Shown: positions 16,761-26,179, counted from the first letter of the stretch. The stretch: 64,000 bases of DNA from Variovorax paradoxus B4 (GCF_000463015.1 NC_022247.1:310001-374000), one strand, 5' to 3'. Notes: generated from the sequence alone by a model not told the origin. Program-made: numbers and translations.

Positions 16761-19145
16761 TCAGCAGTTCAGGAAGATCTTGGTGCCGTTGACCGTGACG
16801 CCGGCGTCGTCCAGCATCAGGGTCGCGCTGCCGGCGCGCAGCACGATGCGCCCGGGCGTGACCTCCACCGTCGTGCCCTCGACGTCGAGCACCACGCTGG
16901 TCGGGCTCGCGTGCGTCATGGCGCCGGAGGAAAAAGCGTCCAGCGTGCCGCCCTCGGCGCTCACGCCGACGTTGGTCGAGGCCACGGCGGAGAAGTCCCC
17001 GCCTTGCGCGAACAGGCCCATGTTGAGGGCGGCCGTTCCATAGATGTTGGCGGCCGAGCTGGTCAGGGAGAGGTCGCCTTGCGAAGTGGCCGAGGCCGGG
17101 CCGGCCGGCACGTTCAGCGCCATCGCGTCGTTGTACGTGCCGATGTGCGACTTGGCGGAAACCTGGTAGGCCTGGCCGATGGTGGTGGTCTGCCCGAGGG
17201 CGACGTTCCAGCTGTCGGTGTCCTGGGCCGTGACGGTGCGGGCCTGCGTCACCGTCAGCGAATCCGTGCCCGTGACCGACGTGTTCTGGTTGCCGCTGAC
17301 GCTGGCGGTGCGGTTGGCCTGGGCGGTGTGGGTCTGGTCGCCCGTGACAGTGAGGGCCTCGGTGCCGGTGACCGAGTGGCTGCGGTTGGACTTGACGGTG
17401 ACCGTCTCGTCGCCGTCCACCGTCTCGGCTCGCTTGCCGTGGACCGTGATCGTCTCGTTGCGGTCGACGGTTTCCGTGCGGTCGTTCTTGATGTGATTGG
17501 TTTCGTCGTGGTCGACGGTCTTGGTGCGGTCGCGGCCCACCGTGTGCATCTCGTCGTTCTCGACCTCGATCAGCTGGTCCTTCTCCGCATGCAGCCAGAG
17601 TTGCTCTTCGCCCTTCTTGTCCTCGAAGCGAAGGGCATTCGCGTTCTCGCCGGTCCCGCCTTCGGAGCTGCGCGACAGCAGGCCGCTTTGCGTGGCATTT
17701 GCCGGCAGCTCCCACGGCGGCATGTTGTCCGCGTTGTAGACGCGGCCGGTGATGATCGGCCGGTCCGGGTCGCCGTACTCGAAGTCGACCACCACCTCCT
17801 GGCCGATGCGCGGAATCTGCATGCCCCCGAAGTTGGTGCCGGCCCACGGCGAGGACACCCGGACCCAGCACGAGCTGCTTTCGTCCTTGGTGCAGTAGCG
17901 GTTCCAGTGAAAGCCGAGCTTCACGCGCCCGTACTGGTCGGTCCAGATCTCGCGGCCCGCGGGGCCGGTGACCACCGCGGTCTGCGGCCCGGTGGTGCGC
18001 GGCTTGGTCGCGTCCGGGGTCGCGCGGAAGACGTTGCTCGCCGGGATGACCTCGAACTCGACGTTGCACTGGAACTCTTCCTGCCCCGTCGTGTCGCCCG
18101 CCTCCTGCAGGGACAGGCGTGCCGCGGTGACGAGGTAGTCGGCGTTCGCGCTGTCCTGCGGATGATCGACCAGCGTGAAGCGATGGCCGGCCGCCACGCC
18201 CCGCAGGTTGCCCGCGCCGCTGGCGACCTGCCCCGGCGCGCCGGCTTCTTCCATGCGTGCACGTGCGAGCTGTTCGCCCTCGGATTCCACGGCGTAGTTC
18301 CCGGGCCACGCGAACACTTCCCGCGTGCTGTGCTGCGTGCGCCGCGGCATGGCCCGGGTCTGCGTGAGGTCCGCCTTCGGTCGCGTGAAGTCGAAGTCGC
18401 CCGTGACCCACTTGCCGCTTTGCAGGCCTTCGGCCAGCCGGAAACGATGGCAATGCTCCTCGTTGGACGATGCCTGCATGGCACTGAAAGGAACCTGCTC
18501 GTAGCCGCCTGCCGGGAAGGGCCGGTGCGACTGCATGTCGTCGACGATCACCATCGTGTGGCTGGACTCGTCATGCTCGAAGTAGTAGTACAGGCCCCAC
18601 TCGTGCAGCAGACGGCTGACGAAGTCGTAGTCCGTCTCGCCGTACTGGACCACGAACTCGCGCGCGGGATAGCTGCCCGTGGCCCGGACCGAAAGCGCAA
18701 AGCCGTACGCGCCGAGCACTTCGCCGACCGTGTCGAGCACGCTGTTGTTCTGGAAGATCCTGAAATCCCGCGTTCGCTGCGCCAGGCTCAGCCAGGGCTC
18801 GATGACGACCTCGTAGAGCGCGCGCCTGCTCTCCAGGCGCAGGAAGCGGGCGCGTGTCACCAGGCCGGAGATGTGGCGCTCCTGCCCCGCCCCGCCAGTG
18901 CGTCCGTCGAGCAGGACGTGCACGCTGAACTCCTCGCCGATCAGGGGCTTGAGCTTGACGTTCGCCGCCGAGCGCGCGTCGATGTCCGGCGACTCCGGCG
19001 TGGTCAGCGTGATGGTGTAGCTGTAAGGACGGCTGAGGGCTTCTTCCCCCTCCAACCGCATCGGTTCAAGTGCATCCATGCCTGCGAACGTGGGCATGGC
19101 GCTGGAAGTTGCGGCGAGCTTGCGGCCGCGGTTGAAGGCGGACAT
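16761..19145 (-). CDS. vgrG: Type VI secretion spike protein VgrG (VgrG/Tde family)
   Basis: 794 residues; start MSAFNRGRKL with GGGAG 8 nt upstream. Order: gp27-like base (about 30-410), gp5-like OB domain with DQYGRVKLGFHWNR and GTNFGGMQIPRIGQEVVV (about 420-490), then a needle formed by short repeats TVDRNETITVHGKRAETVDG and similar (about 560-680), and a C-terminal region ending VNGTKIFLNC. Known role: trimeric tip of the type VI secretion puncturing device, carrying effectors. No tss structural genes are in the window, so this is an orphan vgrG island that uses an apparatus encoded elsewhere. Confidence 0.95.
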   Translation of the reverse strand: MSAFNRGRKLAATSSAMPTFAGMDALEPMRLEGEEALSRPYSYTITLTTPESPDIDARSAANVKLKPLIGEEFSVHVLLDGRTGGAGQERHISGLVTRARFLRLESRRALYEVVIEPWLSLAQRTRDFRIFQNNSVLDTVGEVLGAYGFALSVRATGSYPAREFVVQYGETDYDFVSRLLHEWGLYYYFEHDESSHTMVIVDDMQSHRPFPAGGYEQVPFSAMQASSNEEHCHRFRLAEGLQSGKWVTGDFDFTRPKADLTQTRAMPRRTQHSTREVFAWPGNYAVESEGEQLARARMEEAGAPGQVASGAGNLRGVAAGHRFTLVDHPQDSANADYLVTAARLSLQEAGDTTGQEEFQCNVEFEVIPASNVFRATPDATKPRTTGPQTAVVTGPAGREIWTDQYGRVKLGFHWNRYCTKDESSSCWVRVSSPWAGTNFGGMQIPRIGQEVVVDFEYGDPDRPIITGRVYNADNMPPWELPANATQSGLLSRSSEGGTGENANALRFEDKKGEEQLWLHAEKDQLIEVENDEMHTVGRDRTKTVDHDETNHIKNDRTETVDRNETITVHGKRAETVDGDETVTVKSNRSHSVTGTEALTVTGDQTHTAQANRTASVSGNQNTSVTGTDSLTVTQARTVTAQDTDSWNVALGQTTTIGQAYQVSAKSHIGTYNDAMALNVPAGPASATSQGDLSLTSSAANIYGTAALNMGLFAQGGDFSAVASTNVGVSAEGGTLDAFSSGAMTHASPTSVVLDVEGTTVEVTPGRIVLRAGSATLMLDDAGVTVNGTKIFLNC

Positions 19146-19204
19146 GGCGTTGAGACTCCCTGGATTGGGCCCATGGGTGCGCAAAGGACCCGGGCCCCGC
19201 TTCT

Positions 19205-19226
19205 TTTTCCGAGCGTGTTCGGAAAA
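19205..19226. other. Inverted repeat in the vgrG-radA intergenic space
   Basis: TTTTCCGA and TCGGAAAA face each other across six bases, in the 251-bp gap between the divergent vgrG and radA genes, 60-80 bp upstream of the vgrG start. It could be an operator for the effector island or part of a hairpin. Nothing else distinctive was seen in this gap. Confidence 0.4.
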
Positions 19227-19396
19227 GTCTCCGTCTACGCCAAGCGGGGCTGCGTTTCTGAACGTTACGCCGTTGCGGCGGGGTGCCGGCGCATGCAATT
19301 GCACCCGTTCCCCATGCTGCAGGGCGTACGCGCCGGTTTCACGACATTTCTCTGGCTGGTAGCCGTTTCGCTTCTTGCGTCTCCCTACACTTCGGC

Positions 19397-20785
19397 ATGG
19401 CCAAGGAAAAATCCCTCTTCGTCTGCAGCGAATGCGGCGGCACCAGCCCCAAGTGGCTCGGCAAATGCCCGAGCTGCGGCGCCTGGAACACTCTCATCGA
19501 ACAGGTGGCGGGCAGCAGCGGCCCGGCCAACAACCGTTTCGGCACGCAGTACGCCGCGCTCGCGGGCGTGTCCGAACTCGCCACGCTGTCGGAAATAGAA
19601 GCGACCGACGTCGCACGCACGCCCACCGGGCTCGACGAGCTCGACCGCGTGCTGGGCGGCGGCATCGTGTCGGGCGGCGTCACGCTGATCGGCGGCGACC
19701 CGGGCATCGGCAAGTCGACGCTGCTGCTGCAGGCCGTCGATGCGCTGCAGCGCGCGGGGCAGAACGCGCTCTACGTGACCGGCGAGGAAAGCGGCGCGCA
19801 GGTGTCGCTGCGCTCCAGGCGGCTCGGTCTGGACCACTCGCAGGTGCAGGTGCTGGCCGAGATCCAGCTGGAGAAGATCATCGCCACGCTCGACGCGACG
19901 CGCCCGGCCATCGCGGTGATCGACTCGATCCAGACGGTGTACTCCGACCAGCTCACCTCCGCGCCGGGCTCGGTGGCCCAGGTGCGCGAATGCGCGGCCC
20001 ACCTCACGCGCTTTGCCAAGACCAGCGGCACGGCCGTGGTGCTGGTGGGCCACGTCACCAAGGAGGGCGCGCTCGCGGGCCCGCGCGTGCTCGAGCACAT
20101 GGTCGACACGGTGCTGTACTTCGAGGGCGACACGCATTCGAGCTTCCGCCTCGTGCGCGCCATCAAGAACCGCTTCGGCGCCGTGAACGAGATCGGCGTG
20201 TTCGCGATGACCGAGCGCGGCCTGAAGGGCGTGACCAATCCGAGCGCGATCTTCCTGAGCCAGCATGCGGAGCCGGTGCCCGGCAGCGTGGTGCTGGTCA
20301 CGCTCGAGGGCACGCGGCCGATGCTGGTGGAGATCCAGGCGCTGGTCGACAACGGCGGGCCGAGCCCGCGCCGCCTCTCGGTGGGCCTGGACCGCGACCG
20401 GCTCGCGATGCTGCTGGCCGTGCTGCACCGCCATGCGGGCGTGGCCTGCATGGACCAGGACGTGTTCGTGAACGCGGTGGGCGGGGTGCGCATCAGCGAG
20501 CCGGCGGCGGACCTGGCCGTGATGCTCGCCATCACGTCGAGCCTGCGTGGCAAGCCGCTGCCCAGGGGATTCATCGCATTCGGTGAAGTCGGCCTTGCGG
20601 GCGAAGTGCGCCCCGCGCCGCGTGGACAGGAGCGCCTGCGCGAAGCGGCCAAGCTGGGCTTCAGCGTGGCCGTGGTGCCCAAGGCGAATGCGCCGCGCAA
20701 GGGCACGAAAGAGATCGAAGGGTTGACTATCCATGCCGTCGAACGCATCGAAGAGGCGATGGACGTGGTTCGCCGCCTCGATTGA
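19397..20785 (+). CDS. radA: DNA repair protein RadA (Sms)
   Basis: 462 residues from MAKEKSLFVCSECGG, the classical RadA start. Seen in order: C4 zinc finger CSECGG...CPSCGAW (10-30), Walker A GGDPGIGKSTLL (about 97), Walker B region IAVIDSIQTV (about 175), the RadA signature KNRFGAVNEIGVF (about 255), and the Lon-like C-terminal domain with DVFVNAVGGVRI and GFIAFGEVGLAGE. Known role: RecA-assisting helicase/ATPase in recombination and branch migration. Longer upstream starts overlap no other gene but lack the family match. Confidence 0.98.
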   Translation: MAKEKSLFVCSECGGTSPKWLGKCPSCGAWNTLIEQVAGSSGPANNRFGTQYAALAGVSELATLSEIEATDVARTPTGLDELDRVLGGGIVSGGVTLIGGDPGIGKSTLLLQAVDALQRAGQNALYVTGEESGAQVSLRSRRLGLDHSQVQVLAEIQLEKIIATLDATRPAIAVIDSIQTVYSDQLTSAPGSVAQVRECAAHLTRFAKTSGTAVVLVGHVTKEGALAGPRVLEHMVDTVLYFEGDTHSSFRLVRAIKNRFGAVNEIGVFAMTERGLKGVTNPSAIFLSQHAEPVPGSVVLVTLEGTRPMLVEIQALVDNGGPSPRRLSVGLDRDRLAMLLAVLHRHAGVACMDQDVFVNAVGGVRISEPAADLAVMLAITSSLRGKPLPRGFIAFGEVGLAGEVRPAPRGQERLREAAKLGFSVAVVPKANAPRKGTKEIEGLTIHAVERIEEAMDVVRRLD

Positions 20786-20809
20786 TTGACCGGTTGCCAG
20801 GAAAAAAAT

Positions 20810-20836
20810 GCCCGGCGCGCCAGGGGCGCGCCGGGC
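20810..20836. terminator. Perfect 12-bp GC hairpin after radA, T-tract on the minus strand
   Basis: GCCCGGCGCGCC, loop AGG, GGCGCGCCGGGC. On the plus strand the stem is preceded by seven A residues and followed by GATCC, so the U-tract expected for an intrinsic terminator appears only when read on the minus strand. It may still end radA transcription as a bare GC hairpin. Confidence 0.6.
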
Positions 20837-20989
20837 GATCCTCCCTGTTCCCACGATGTGTGTCATGTTGTGCTGGCAACCTCGGTTGCCTCTCCCTGAA
20901 GCCGGTTCCGTCGGCCCGTGCGGTGAAATGTGCCTGCTGGAGCCGGGACTCAAGGCACTTTTCGAGGCGAGTACCGTCTTGCGCGCCTG

Positions 20990-21012
20990 GCGGTAGCCAG
21001 GGCGGCTACCGC
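20990..21012. other. 9-bp inverted repeat just ahead of the small membrane-protein gene
   Basis: GCGGTAGCC and GGCTACCGC separated by AGGGC. It ends 11 nt before the start codon at 21024, directly next to the AGGCGAGA region that would be its ribosome-binding site. In RNA it would form a hairpin able to affect translation. No T-run follows, so terminator function is unlikely. Confidence 0.45.
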
Positions 21013-21023
21013 ACGAGGCGAGA

Positions 21024-21461
21024 ATGCGCCCCATGAATTTCCAGAAAATACTGGTGCCCGTGGGCGGCATCGTTCTTCTCGGCCTGGCGTGGCGCAGCTA
21101 CGGCTGGGCCGGCGTGGCGCTGACCGGCGGCGCGATCGTGATGTTCCTGCTGCTGCACTTCAACCGCGCGATGCAGGTGCTCAAGCGGGCTGCCGACCGG
21201 CCGGTGGGCTATGTGGCAAGCGCGGTGATGCTCAATGCCAAGCTCAAGCAGGGCGCGACGCTGATGCACGCCATTGCAATGACGCGCGCCCTGGGCGAAC
21301 TGCGCTCGCCCAAGGACGAGCAGCCCGAGCTCTACCGCTGGACCGATACGGGCGGCTCGTATGTCGACGCCGTGTTCAACGGCGGCAAGCTGCAGAGCTG
21401 GACGTTGACGCGGCCCGAAGCGGCGCCCGACGACGACAGCACGCAGAACCCCGCGGCCTGA
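21024..21461 (+). CDS. Small two-helix membrane protein of unknown function
   Basis: 145 residues. Two hydrophobic segments occur near the N-terminus: ILVPVGGIVLLGLAWRSY (about 9-26) and GVALTGGAIVMFLLLHF (about 30-46), followed by a cytoplasmic-looking domain of about 95 residues with RPVGYVASAVMLNAKLKQG and DTGGSYVDAVFNGGKLQSW. No enzyme motif is recognisable. It ends exactly where the convergent LysR gene ends (TGA at 21459-21461, LysR stop at 21462). Confidence 0.8.
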   Translation: MRPMNFQKILVPVGGIVLLGLAWRSYGWAGVALTGGAIVMFLLLHFNRAMQVLKRAADRPVGYVASAVMLNAKLKQGATLMHAIAMTRALGELRSPKDEQPELYRWTDTGGSYVDAVFNGGKLQSWTLTRPEAAPDDDSTQNPAA

Positions 21462-22406
21462 TCAGCCCGCGTCCGCCTTGCGCCGCGGCTGGCGCCACGG
21501 CGGATTCGCCTTCGCATGGTGGCGCGCTTCCTTCACGAACTCGGTGCACACGTGCGTCATGAGGTCGGCCGAGCGGTAGACCAGGAACACGTCGAAGTCC
21601 GGCAGCGCATCGGTGATCGGCAGCTTCTCCAGCAGGTCGGGCTGCAGCCGCAGCGGCCCCGCGCCGTGGAAGACGAAATCCGACCACATGCTGATCAGGT
21701 CGGTCTGGGTGGCCAGCTGCAGGCCCAGCAGGTTCGAGGCGCTGTGCACCATGCGCCTGGGCATGTCGAACCCGTGCATGCGCATCGTGCTCACCAGCGG
21801 GCTGCCGGCGTCGTCGACGGGGTCGAGCACCAGCCAGTCGGCGTCGAGCAGCGGCTGCAGCTTGCGCACGCGCCGCAGCGGATGGCCGGCGCGCACACTG
21901 AGATGCATCGCCACTGAAAAAAGCGGCTCCCACTGGAAGGCGCCGGTGCCCGGCCCGTTGCAGGTGGAGATCAGCCCCAGGTCGAGCCGGCCCTCGCGCA
22001 GGCCTTCGAAGATCTGCTGCGGCCGCAGCTCGAAGCCGCGCAGCGCCACATTGGGAAAGCGCTGGCGGAACGAGGCCATCGCATCGGGCAGCGGCCCGCT
22101 CGACGCTACCGCGGTGAAGCCGATGTTGAGCTGCGCCTCGTCGTGCCCGCGGATCGCCTCGATGTCTTCCAGCGCATGCCGCAGCTCCTGCTCGACCAGG
22201 CTCGCGCGCTTGACCAGTGCCACGCCGTAGGGGGTAAGGCTCACGCCGCGCGTGGAGCGCGACATCAGCGTCACGCCGAGTTCGCGTTCCAGCTCGGAGA
22301 TGGTCTTCGACAGCGCGGGCTGCGTGGTGTGCAGGCTGCGCGACGCCTCATGGATGCTGCCGTGCTGTGCCACCGCCAGCAGAACGCGCAACTGTTGCAG
22401 CTTCAT
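21462..22406 (-). CDS. LysR-family regulator, divergent from an MFS transporter
   Basis: 314 residues. MKLQQLRVLLAVAQHGSIHEASRSLHTTQPALSKTISELE-type N-terminus is a clear LysR winged helix (residues 1-60), followed by the substrate-binding domain (about 90-295). Its promoter faces that of the MFS transporter and M20 peptidase genes, so it probably controls these in response to their substrate. The effector is unknown. Confidence 0.93.
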   Translation of the reverse strand: MKLQQLRVLLAVAQHGSIHEASRSLHTTQPALSKTISELERELGVTLMSRSTRGVSLTPYGVALVKRASLVEQELRHALEDIEAIRGHDEAQLNIGFTAVASSGPLPDAMASFRQRFPNVALRGFELRPQQIFEGLREGRLDLGLISTCNGPGTGAFQWEPLFSVAMHLSVRAGHPLRRVRKLQPLLDADWLVLDPVDDAGSPLVSTMRMHGFDMPRRMVHSASNLLGLQLATQTDLISMWSDFVFHGAGPLRLQPDLLEKLPITDALPDFDVFLVYRSADLMTHVCTEFVKEARHHAKANPPWRQPRRKADAG

Positions 22407-22493
22407 CGTGGTGCCGATCTCCCGAAAAAAGGCGCCCTGAGGGTTGTCCCGATGGCTTCCGGTGCCTGTTTGTGACGGGGATGCCGTTTGGTT

Positions 22494-22514
22494 ATCAGCA
22501 TGAAAATATGTGAT
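22494..22514. promoter_or_regulatory. Candidate LysR operator between the LysR and MFS genes
   Basis: ATCAGCAT and ATGTGAT face each other around an AT-rich centre, giving an ATCA-N13-TGAT dyad with the T-N11-A pattern of LysR-type sites. It lies 88 nt upstream of the LysR start and 83 nt upstream of the MFS start. Assignment is by symmetry and position. Confidence 0.55.
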
Positions 22515-22597
22515 TCTTTGCCGCAGCGCTTTGCCTGAATACTCCGCCGCCAGAGGCCGATCCGGCCCCCCGCAACCTGTTCGTGGAGTGACATTAG

Positions 22598-23917
22598 ATG
22601 AGCGAAGCCGCATTGCCCGCAAGCCCGATCCGGGGCCCTTCACCAGCCACCGCTACTGCCGTGCAAGGCAAGGGAAGGCAGAGCCAGTTCCGCCTGATCG
22701 CCGCCTGCTCGCTGGGCAATGCGCTGGAGATGTACGACTTCACCGTCTACAGCTTCTTCGCGCTGCTGATCGGCAAGCTGTTCTTCCCCTCCGACAGCCC
22801 GTACGGCTCGCTGCTGCTGGCCGTGGCGACCTTCGGCATCGGCTTCGTGATGCGGCCGCTGGGCGGCGTGATCATCGGCAACTACGCCGACCGCAAGGGC
22901 CGCAAGGCCGCGATGACGCTGACCATCGGCCTCATGGTGCTCGGCACGCTGTGCATCGCGTTCGCGCCCAGCTATGCGTCGGCCGGCGTGTTCGGCTCGC
23001 TGATGATCGTGGCGGGCCGGCTGCTGCAGGGCTTCTCGCTGGGCGGAGAGGTGGGCGCGGCCACCTCGATGCTGATGGAGGCCGGCGGCGTCAAGGGCCG
23101 GGGCTTCCGCGTGAGCTGGCAGCTCGCGAGCCAGGGCGTGTCGGCGCTGCTGGGCGCGCTCACGGGTGCCGCGCTGTACGCCGCGCTGCCGCAGGTGTCG
23201 CTCGAAAGCTGGGGTTGGCGCCTGCCGTTCCTGCTCGGCCTGCTGATCGCGCCGGTGGGGCTCTACATTCGCGCGCACCTGGAGGAAACGCATACCGCCG
23301 AAAGCCATGAATCCAGCCCCGTCGGCCGGCTGTTACGCAACCACGGAGGCACGGTGCTGAAGGGCATCCTCGCCACCACGGCGGGCACGGCGACGATGTA
23401 CCTCGTGGTGTTCTTCATGCCCACCTACATGATCCGCGTGCTGCACATGCCGCCGTCGCTGTCGCTGCTGTCGGGCTGCGTCACGGGCATCACGCTGTTC
23501 GTCGTTTCGTTGGTGGCGGGGCGATTGGCCGACAGGCTGCCGAACCGCAAGCCACTGGTGATCGGCTCGCTGCTGTTCAGCGTGATCGCCGTCTACCCGG
23601 TGTTCTGGATCATCAGCCACTACCCGAGCGTGCCGCTGGTGCTGGCGCTGTCGGCGTTGCTGACCACGAGCGTGAACATCGGCACCACGCCGATGTTCCT
23701 GATGCTGCTCGAAATGCTGCCGGCCGGCGTGCGCGCAAGCGGCATCTCGGTGATCTACAGCGTGGGTGTGACGGTGTTCGGTGGCTCCTCGCAGTTCATC
23801 GTGACCTGGCTGCTCGCGAAGACGGACAACCCGATGTCGCCGGCTTTCTACATGATGGTCTGCGGGGCGCTGAGCCTGTGCGCGCTGCTGAGCCTGCGCG
23901 AACGCAAGGCCGATTGA
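22598..23917 (+). CDS. MFS transporter, metabolite:H+ symporter (MHS) type
   Basis: 439 residues with about twelve hydrophobic segments. The opening GNALEMYDFTVYSFFALLIG, the loop YADRKGRKAAMTLTIGLM between helices 2 and 3, and GFSLGGEVGAATSML match the metabolite:H+ symporter branch (citrate, alpha-ketoglutarate, proline/betaine carriers). It probably imports a carboxylate or N-acyl amino acid that the adjacent M20 hydrolase (33 nt downstream) cleaves. The LysR gene is divergent. Confidence 0.93.
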   Translation: MSEAALPASPIRGPSPATATAVQGKGRQSQFRLIAACSLGNALEMYDFTVYSFFALLIGKLFFPSDSPYGSLLLAVATFGIGFVMRPLGGVIIGNYADRKGRKAAMTLTIGLMVLGTLCIAFAPSYASAGVFGSLMIVAGRLLQGFSLGGEVGAATSMLMEAGGVKGRGFRVSWQLASQGVSALLGALTGAALYAALPQVSLESWGWRLPFLLGLLIAPVGLYIRAHLEETHTAESHESSPVGRLLRNHGGTVLKGILATTAGTATMYLVVFFMPTYMIRVLHMPPSLSLLSGCVTGITLFVVSLVAGRLADRLPNRKPLVIGSLLFSVIAVYPVFWIISHYPSVPLVLALSALLTTSVNIGTTPMFLMLLEMLPAGVRASGISVIYSVGVTVFGGSSQFIVTWLLAKTDNPMSPAFYMMVCGALSLCALLSLRERKAD

Positions 23918-23950
23918 TCGAAGAACTTCACCGAGAGCGAACCCTTTCAC

Positions 23951-25162
23951 ATGACCCACGAACTCAGCCCCCAGACCACCAAGCTCCTGTCGCGCCTGCT
24001 CCCCCAGGCCGACGTCGACACCCAGGCCTTCGTCGACATCCGCCGCCAGATCCACGCCAACCCGGAGCTCGGCTTCGAGGTCAGCGCCACCAGCGAGCTC
24101 GTGGCCAACCTGCTGCGCAGCTGGGGCTACGAGGTGCACACCGGCATCGGCAAGACCGGCATCGTGGCGCAGCTCAAGCTCGGCAGCGGCACGCGCCGCC
24201 TCGGCATCCGCGCCGACATGGACGCACTGCCCATCGCCGAGGCCACCGGCCTGCCGTACGCGAGCCGCAACCCCGGCCGCATGCATGCCTGCGGCCACGA
24301 CGGCCACACGGCGATCCTGCTGGCCGCGGCCAAGGCGCTGGCGACGGCGCGCAACTTCGACGGCACGCTGAACCTGATCTTCCAGCCCGATGAAGAAAAC
24401 CTCTGCGGCGCGCGCGCGATGATCGCGGACGGCCTGTTCGGGCGCTTCCCCTGCGATGCGGTGTACGCGCTGCACAACGCACCGGGTGTGCCGGTGGGCA
24501 CGATGCTGGCGGTCGAGGGCCCGGTCACGCTGTCATCCGACGTGGCCGACGTCACGATCAAGGGCGTGGGTGGGCACGGGGCCATGCCGCACCGCGCGCG
24601 AGATCCGGTTGCTGCCGCGGCTGCGGTGGTGACGGCCCTGCAGACGGTGGTGGCGCGCAACGTGGCGCCCGACGACACGGCGGTGGTGTCGGTCGGTTTC
24701 ATCCGCGGTGGCGCCACGCACAACGTGATTCCGCAGTCGGTGTCGCTCGGCCTGAACGTGCGCGCGGCGCAGCCCGAGACGCGCGCGCTGGTCGAGCAGC
24801 GCATCCGCGAGATCGTGAGCCTCACCGCGCAGGCGCACGGCGTGGAGGCCGAGATCGACTACCGCCAGCTGGTGCCACCGGTGGTCAACACCACGGCGGA
24901 GACGCTGTTGATGGCGCAGGTCTGCACCGAGCTGGTGGGCGAGGCGAACGTCGTCCGGACGGTGCCCAGGGGTTTTGCGGGCAGCGAGGATTTCGCGTGG
25001 ATGCTCGATGCGCTGCCGGGCTGCTATCTGCTGCTCGGCAACGGGGAGGGCGAGTTCGGGGGCTGCATGGTGCACAACCCCGGCTATGACTTCAACGACC
25101 AGGTGCTGCCGCTGGGCGCGGCTTGCTGGGTGCGGCTCGCGCAGACCTACCTGGTCGCCTGA
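23951..25162 (+). CDS. M20-family amidohydrolase, hippurate-hydrolase-like
   Basis: 403 residues. Metal-site motifs of the M20 aminoacylase/hippurate hydrolase subfamily: RADMDALPI (about 93), MHACGHDGHTAILL (about 112), QPDEENLCGAR (about 146) and ALHNAPGVP (about 178), plus the dimerisation-domain GVGGHGAMPHRARDP. Known members split N-acyl amino acids such as hippurate into acid and amino acid, with two divalent metals. It forms a two-gene operon with the MFS transporter. Confidence 0.92.
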   Translation: MTHELSPQTTKLLSRLLPQADVDTQAFVDIRRQIHANPELGFEVSATSELVANLLRSWGYEVHTGIGKTGIVAQLKLGSGTRRLGIRADMDALPIAEATGLPYASRNPGRMHACGHDGHTAILLAAAKALATARNFDGTLNLIFQPDEENLCGARAMIADGLFGRFPCDAVYALHNAPGVPVGTMLAVEGPVTLSSDVADVTIKGVGGHGAMPHRARDPVAAAAAVVTALQTVVARNVAPDDTAVVSVGFIRGGATHNVIPQSVSLGLNVRAAQPETRALVEQRIREIVSLTAQAHGVEAEIDYRQLVPPVVNTTAETLLMAQVCTELVGEANVVRTVPRGFAGSEDFAWMLDALPGCYLLLGNGEGEFGGCMVHNPGYDFNDQVLPLGAACWVRLAQTYLVA

Positions 25163-25177
25163 ACGACTGAGGGCGCG

Positions 25178-26179
25178 TCAGAACGGCGCGTCTTCTTCCT
25201 CGGGCGCATCGGCCGGCACCGTCGTCGTGGGAGCGGCTGCCGCAGCCGGCTTCGGCGCTTCGTCGGGCAACGCCGCCGAGAACGCAGCCTCGCCGCCCAG
25301 CGCGTCGAGCAGCGCCGGTACCAGCTGGCCGAGTTCGCCGGTGGCAATCGCCACGTCGGCGTCGAAGTTGTCTTCCTTCTTGCCGCCGGCCGCGCCGTCG
25401 CCCGTGCCTTCCAGGAACACGATCTTGCGGATCAGCATGCCGTGCGTCAGCTCGAAGGACACGCGGTCGTCCCAGGTGAGCGCCAGGCGCGTGGGGCGCT
25501 TGCCGTCGGTGATGTGCTTTTGCACTTCCTCGATGTCGAGCGGGTGCTTGGCGTAGCGCACCACGGCCTTGGAGTCGTCGGAGGCCTTGAGCTCGCACTC
25601 GCGGTCGATGGTGAAGCCGGCCGGCGGCTCCTGCGTCAGGAGCCAGTTGGCCATGGCGGCGGCCGGCTCCACCTGCGTGTTGATCAGCGCCACCGCAAAG
25701 CCGTCGAGCGACTTCACGAGGCTGGTGACCACTTCGTCGGCGCGCGCGGCGTTGCCGCTGTTGATCACGAGGCGGTTCTCGGCCTTGTCGATCCACACGG
25801 CCACGCGGGCGCTGCGCGTGAAGGCCATCGGCAGCAGCTCCAGGGTGATGTCCTCCTTGAGCTCCTTCTTTTCCTTCTTGCCGGGCTTGCGGCCGGTGGT
25901 GGCTTCGATCTGGGCGCAGCGCTCGTCGAGCTTGCGGCGCACCACGGAACCGGGGACCGCCTTGCTCTCGATCATGTATTCGACCAGCCACTGGCCGTCG
26001 ATGGATTCGACCAGCGGGCCGTTGGCTTCGCCGCGGGGTTCGACCCAGCCGGCGGATTTTTCCTGCGAGGGGCCGCAGGGCTCGAAGCGCGCCTTGGCGA
26101 GCGCTTCTTCTGCCTCGGCCAATGTTTGGGACCAGGCAGGTTCGATGCGATAGACGATGACGTTCTTGAATACGGACAC
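25178..26179 (-). CDS. rdgC: Recombination-associated protein RdgC
   Basis: 333 residues. I start at GTG 26179 (VSVFKNVIVYRIEP) because RdgC proteins begin MxFKNxxxYR; the longer start at 26227 adds 16 unmatched residues. AAGGG precedes the GTG by about 6 nt. Conserved pieces include CGPSQEKSAGWVEPRG, GQWLVEYMIESKAVPGSVV and LLTQEPPAGFTIDRECELK. Known role: ring-shaped DNA-binding protein that restrains RecA. The C-terminal 50 residues are Ala/Pro-rich and acidic. Confidence 0.96.
   Translation of the reverse strand: MSVFKNVIVYRIEPAWSQTLAEAEEALAKARFEPCGPSQEKSAGWVEPRGEANGPLVESIDGQWLVEYMIESKAVPGSVVRRKLDERCAQIEATTGRKPGKKEKKELKEDITLELLPMAFTRSARVAVWIDKAENRLVINSGNAARADEVVTSLVKSLDGFAVALINTQVEPAAAMANWLLTQEPPAGFTIDRECELKASDDSKAVVRYAKHPLDIEEVQKHITDGKRPTRLALTWDDRVSFELTHGMLIRKIVFLEGTGDGAAGGKKEDNFDADVAIATGELGQLVPALLDALGGEAAFSAALPDEAPKPAAAAAPTTTVPADAPEEEDAPF

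Noticed and set aside
17170..17560. Internal DNA repeat in vgrG as a CRISPR-like or satellite array
   Set aside because: The periodicity is protein-level (beta-needle units rich in T-V-x-G/D) with degenerate DNA, as normal for VgrG.
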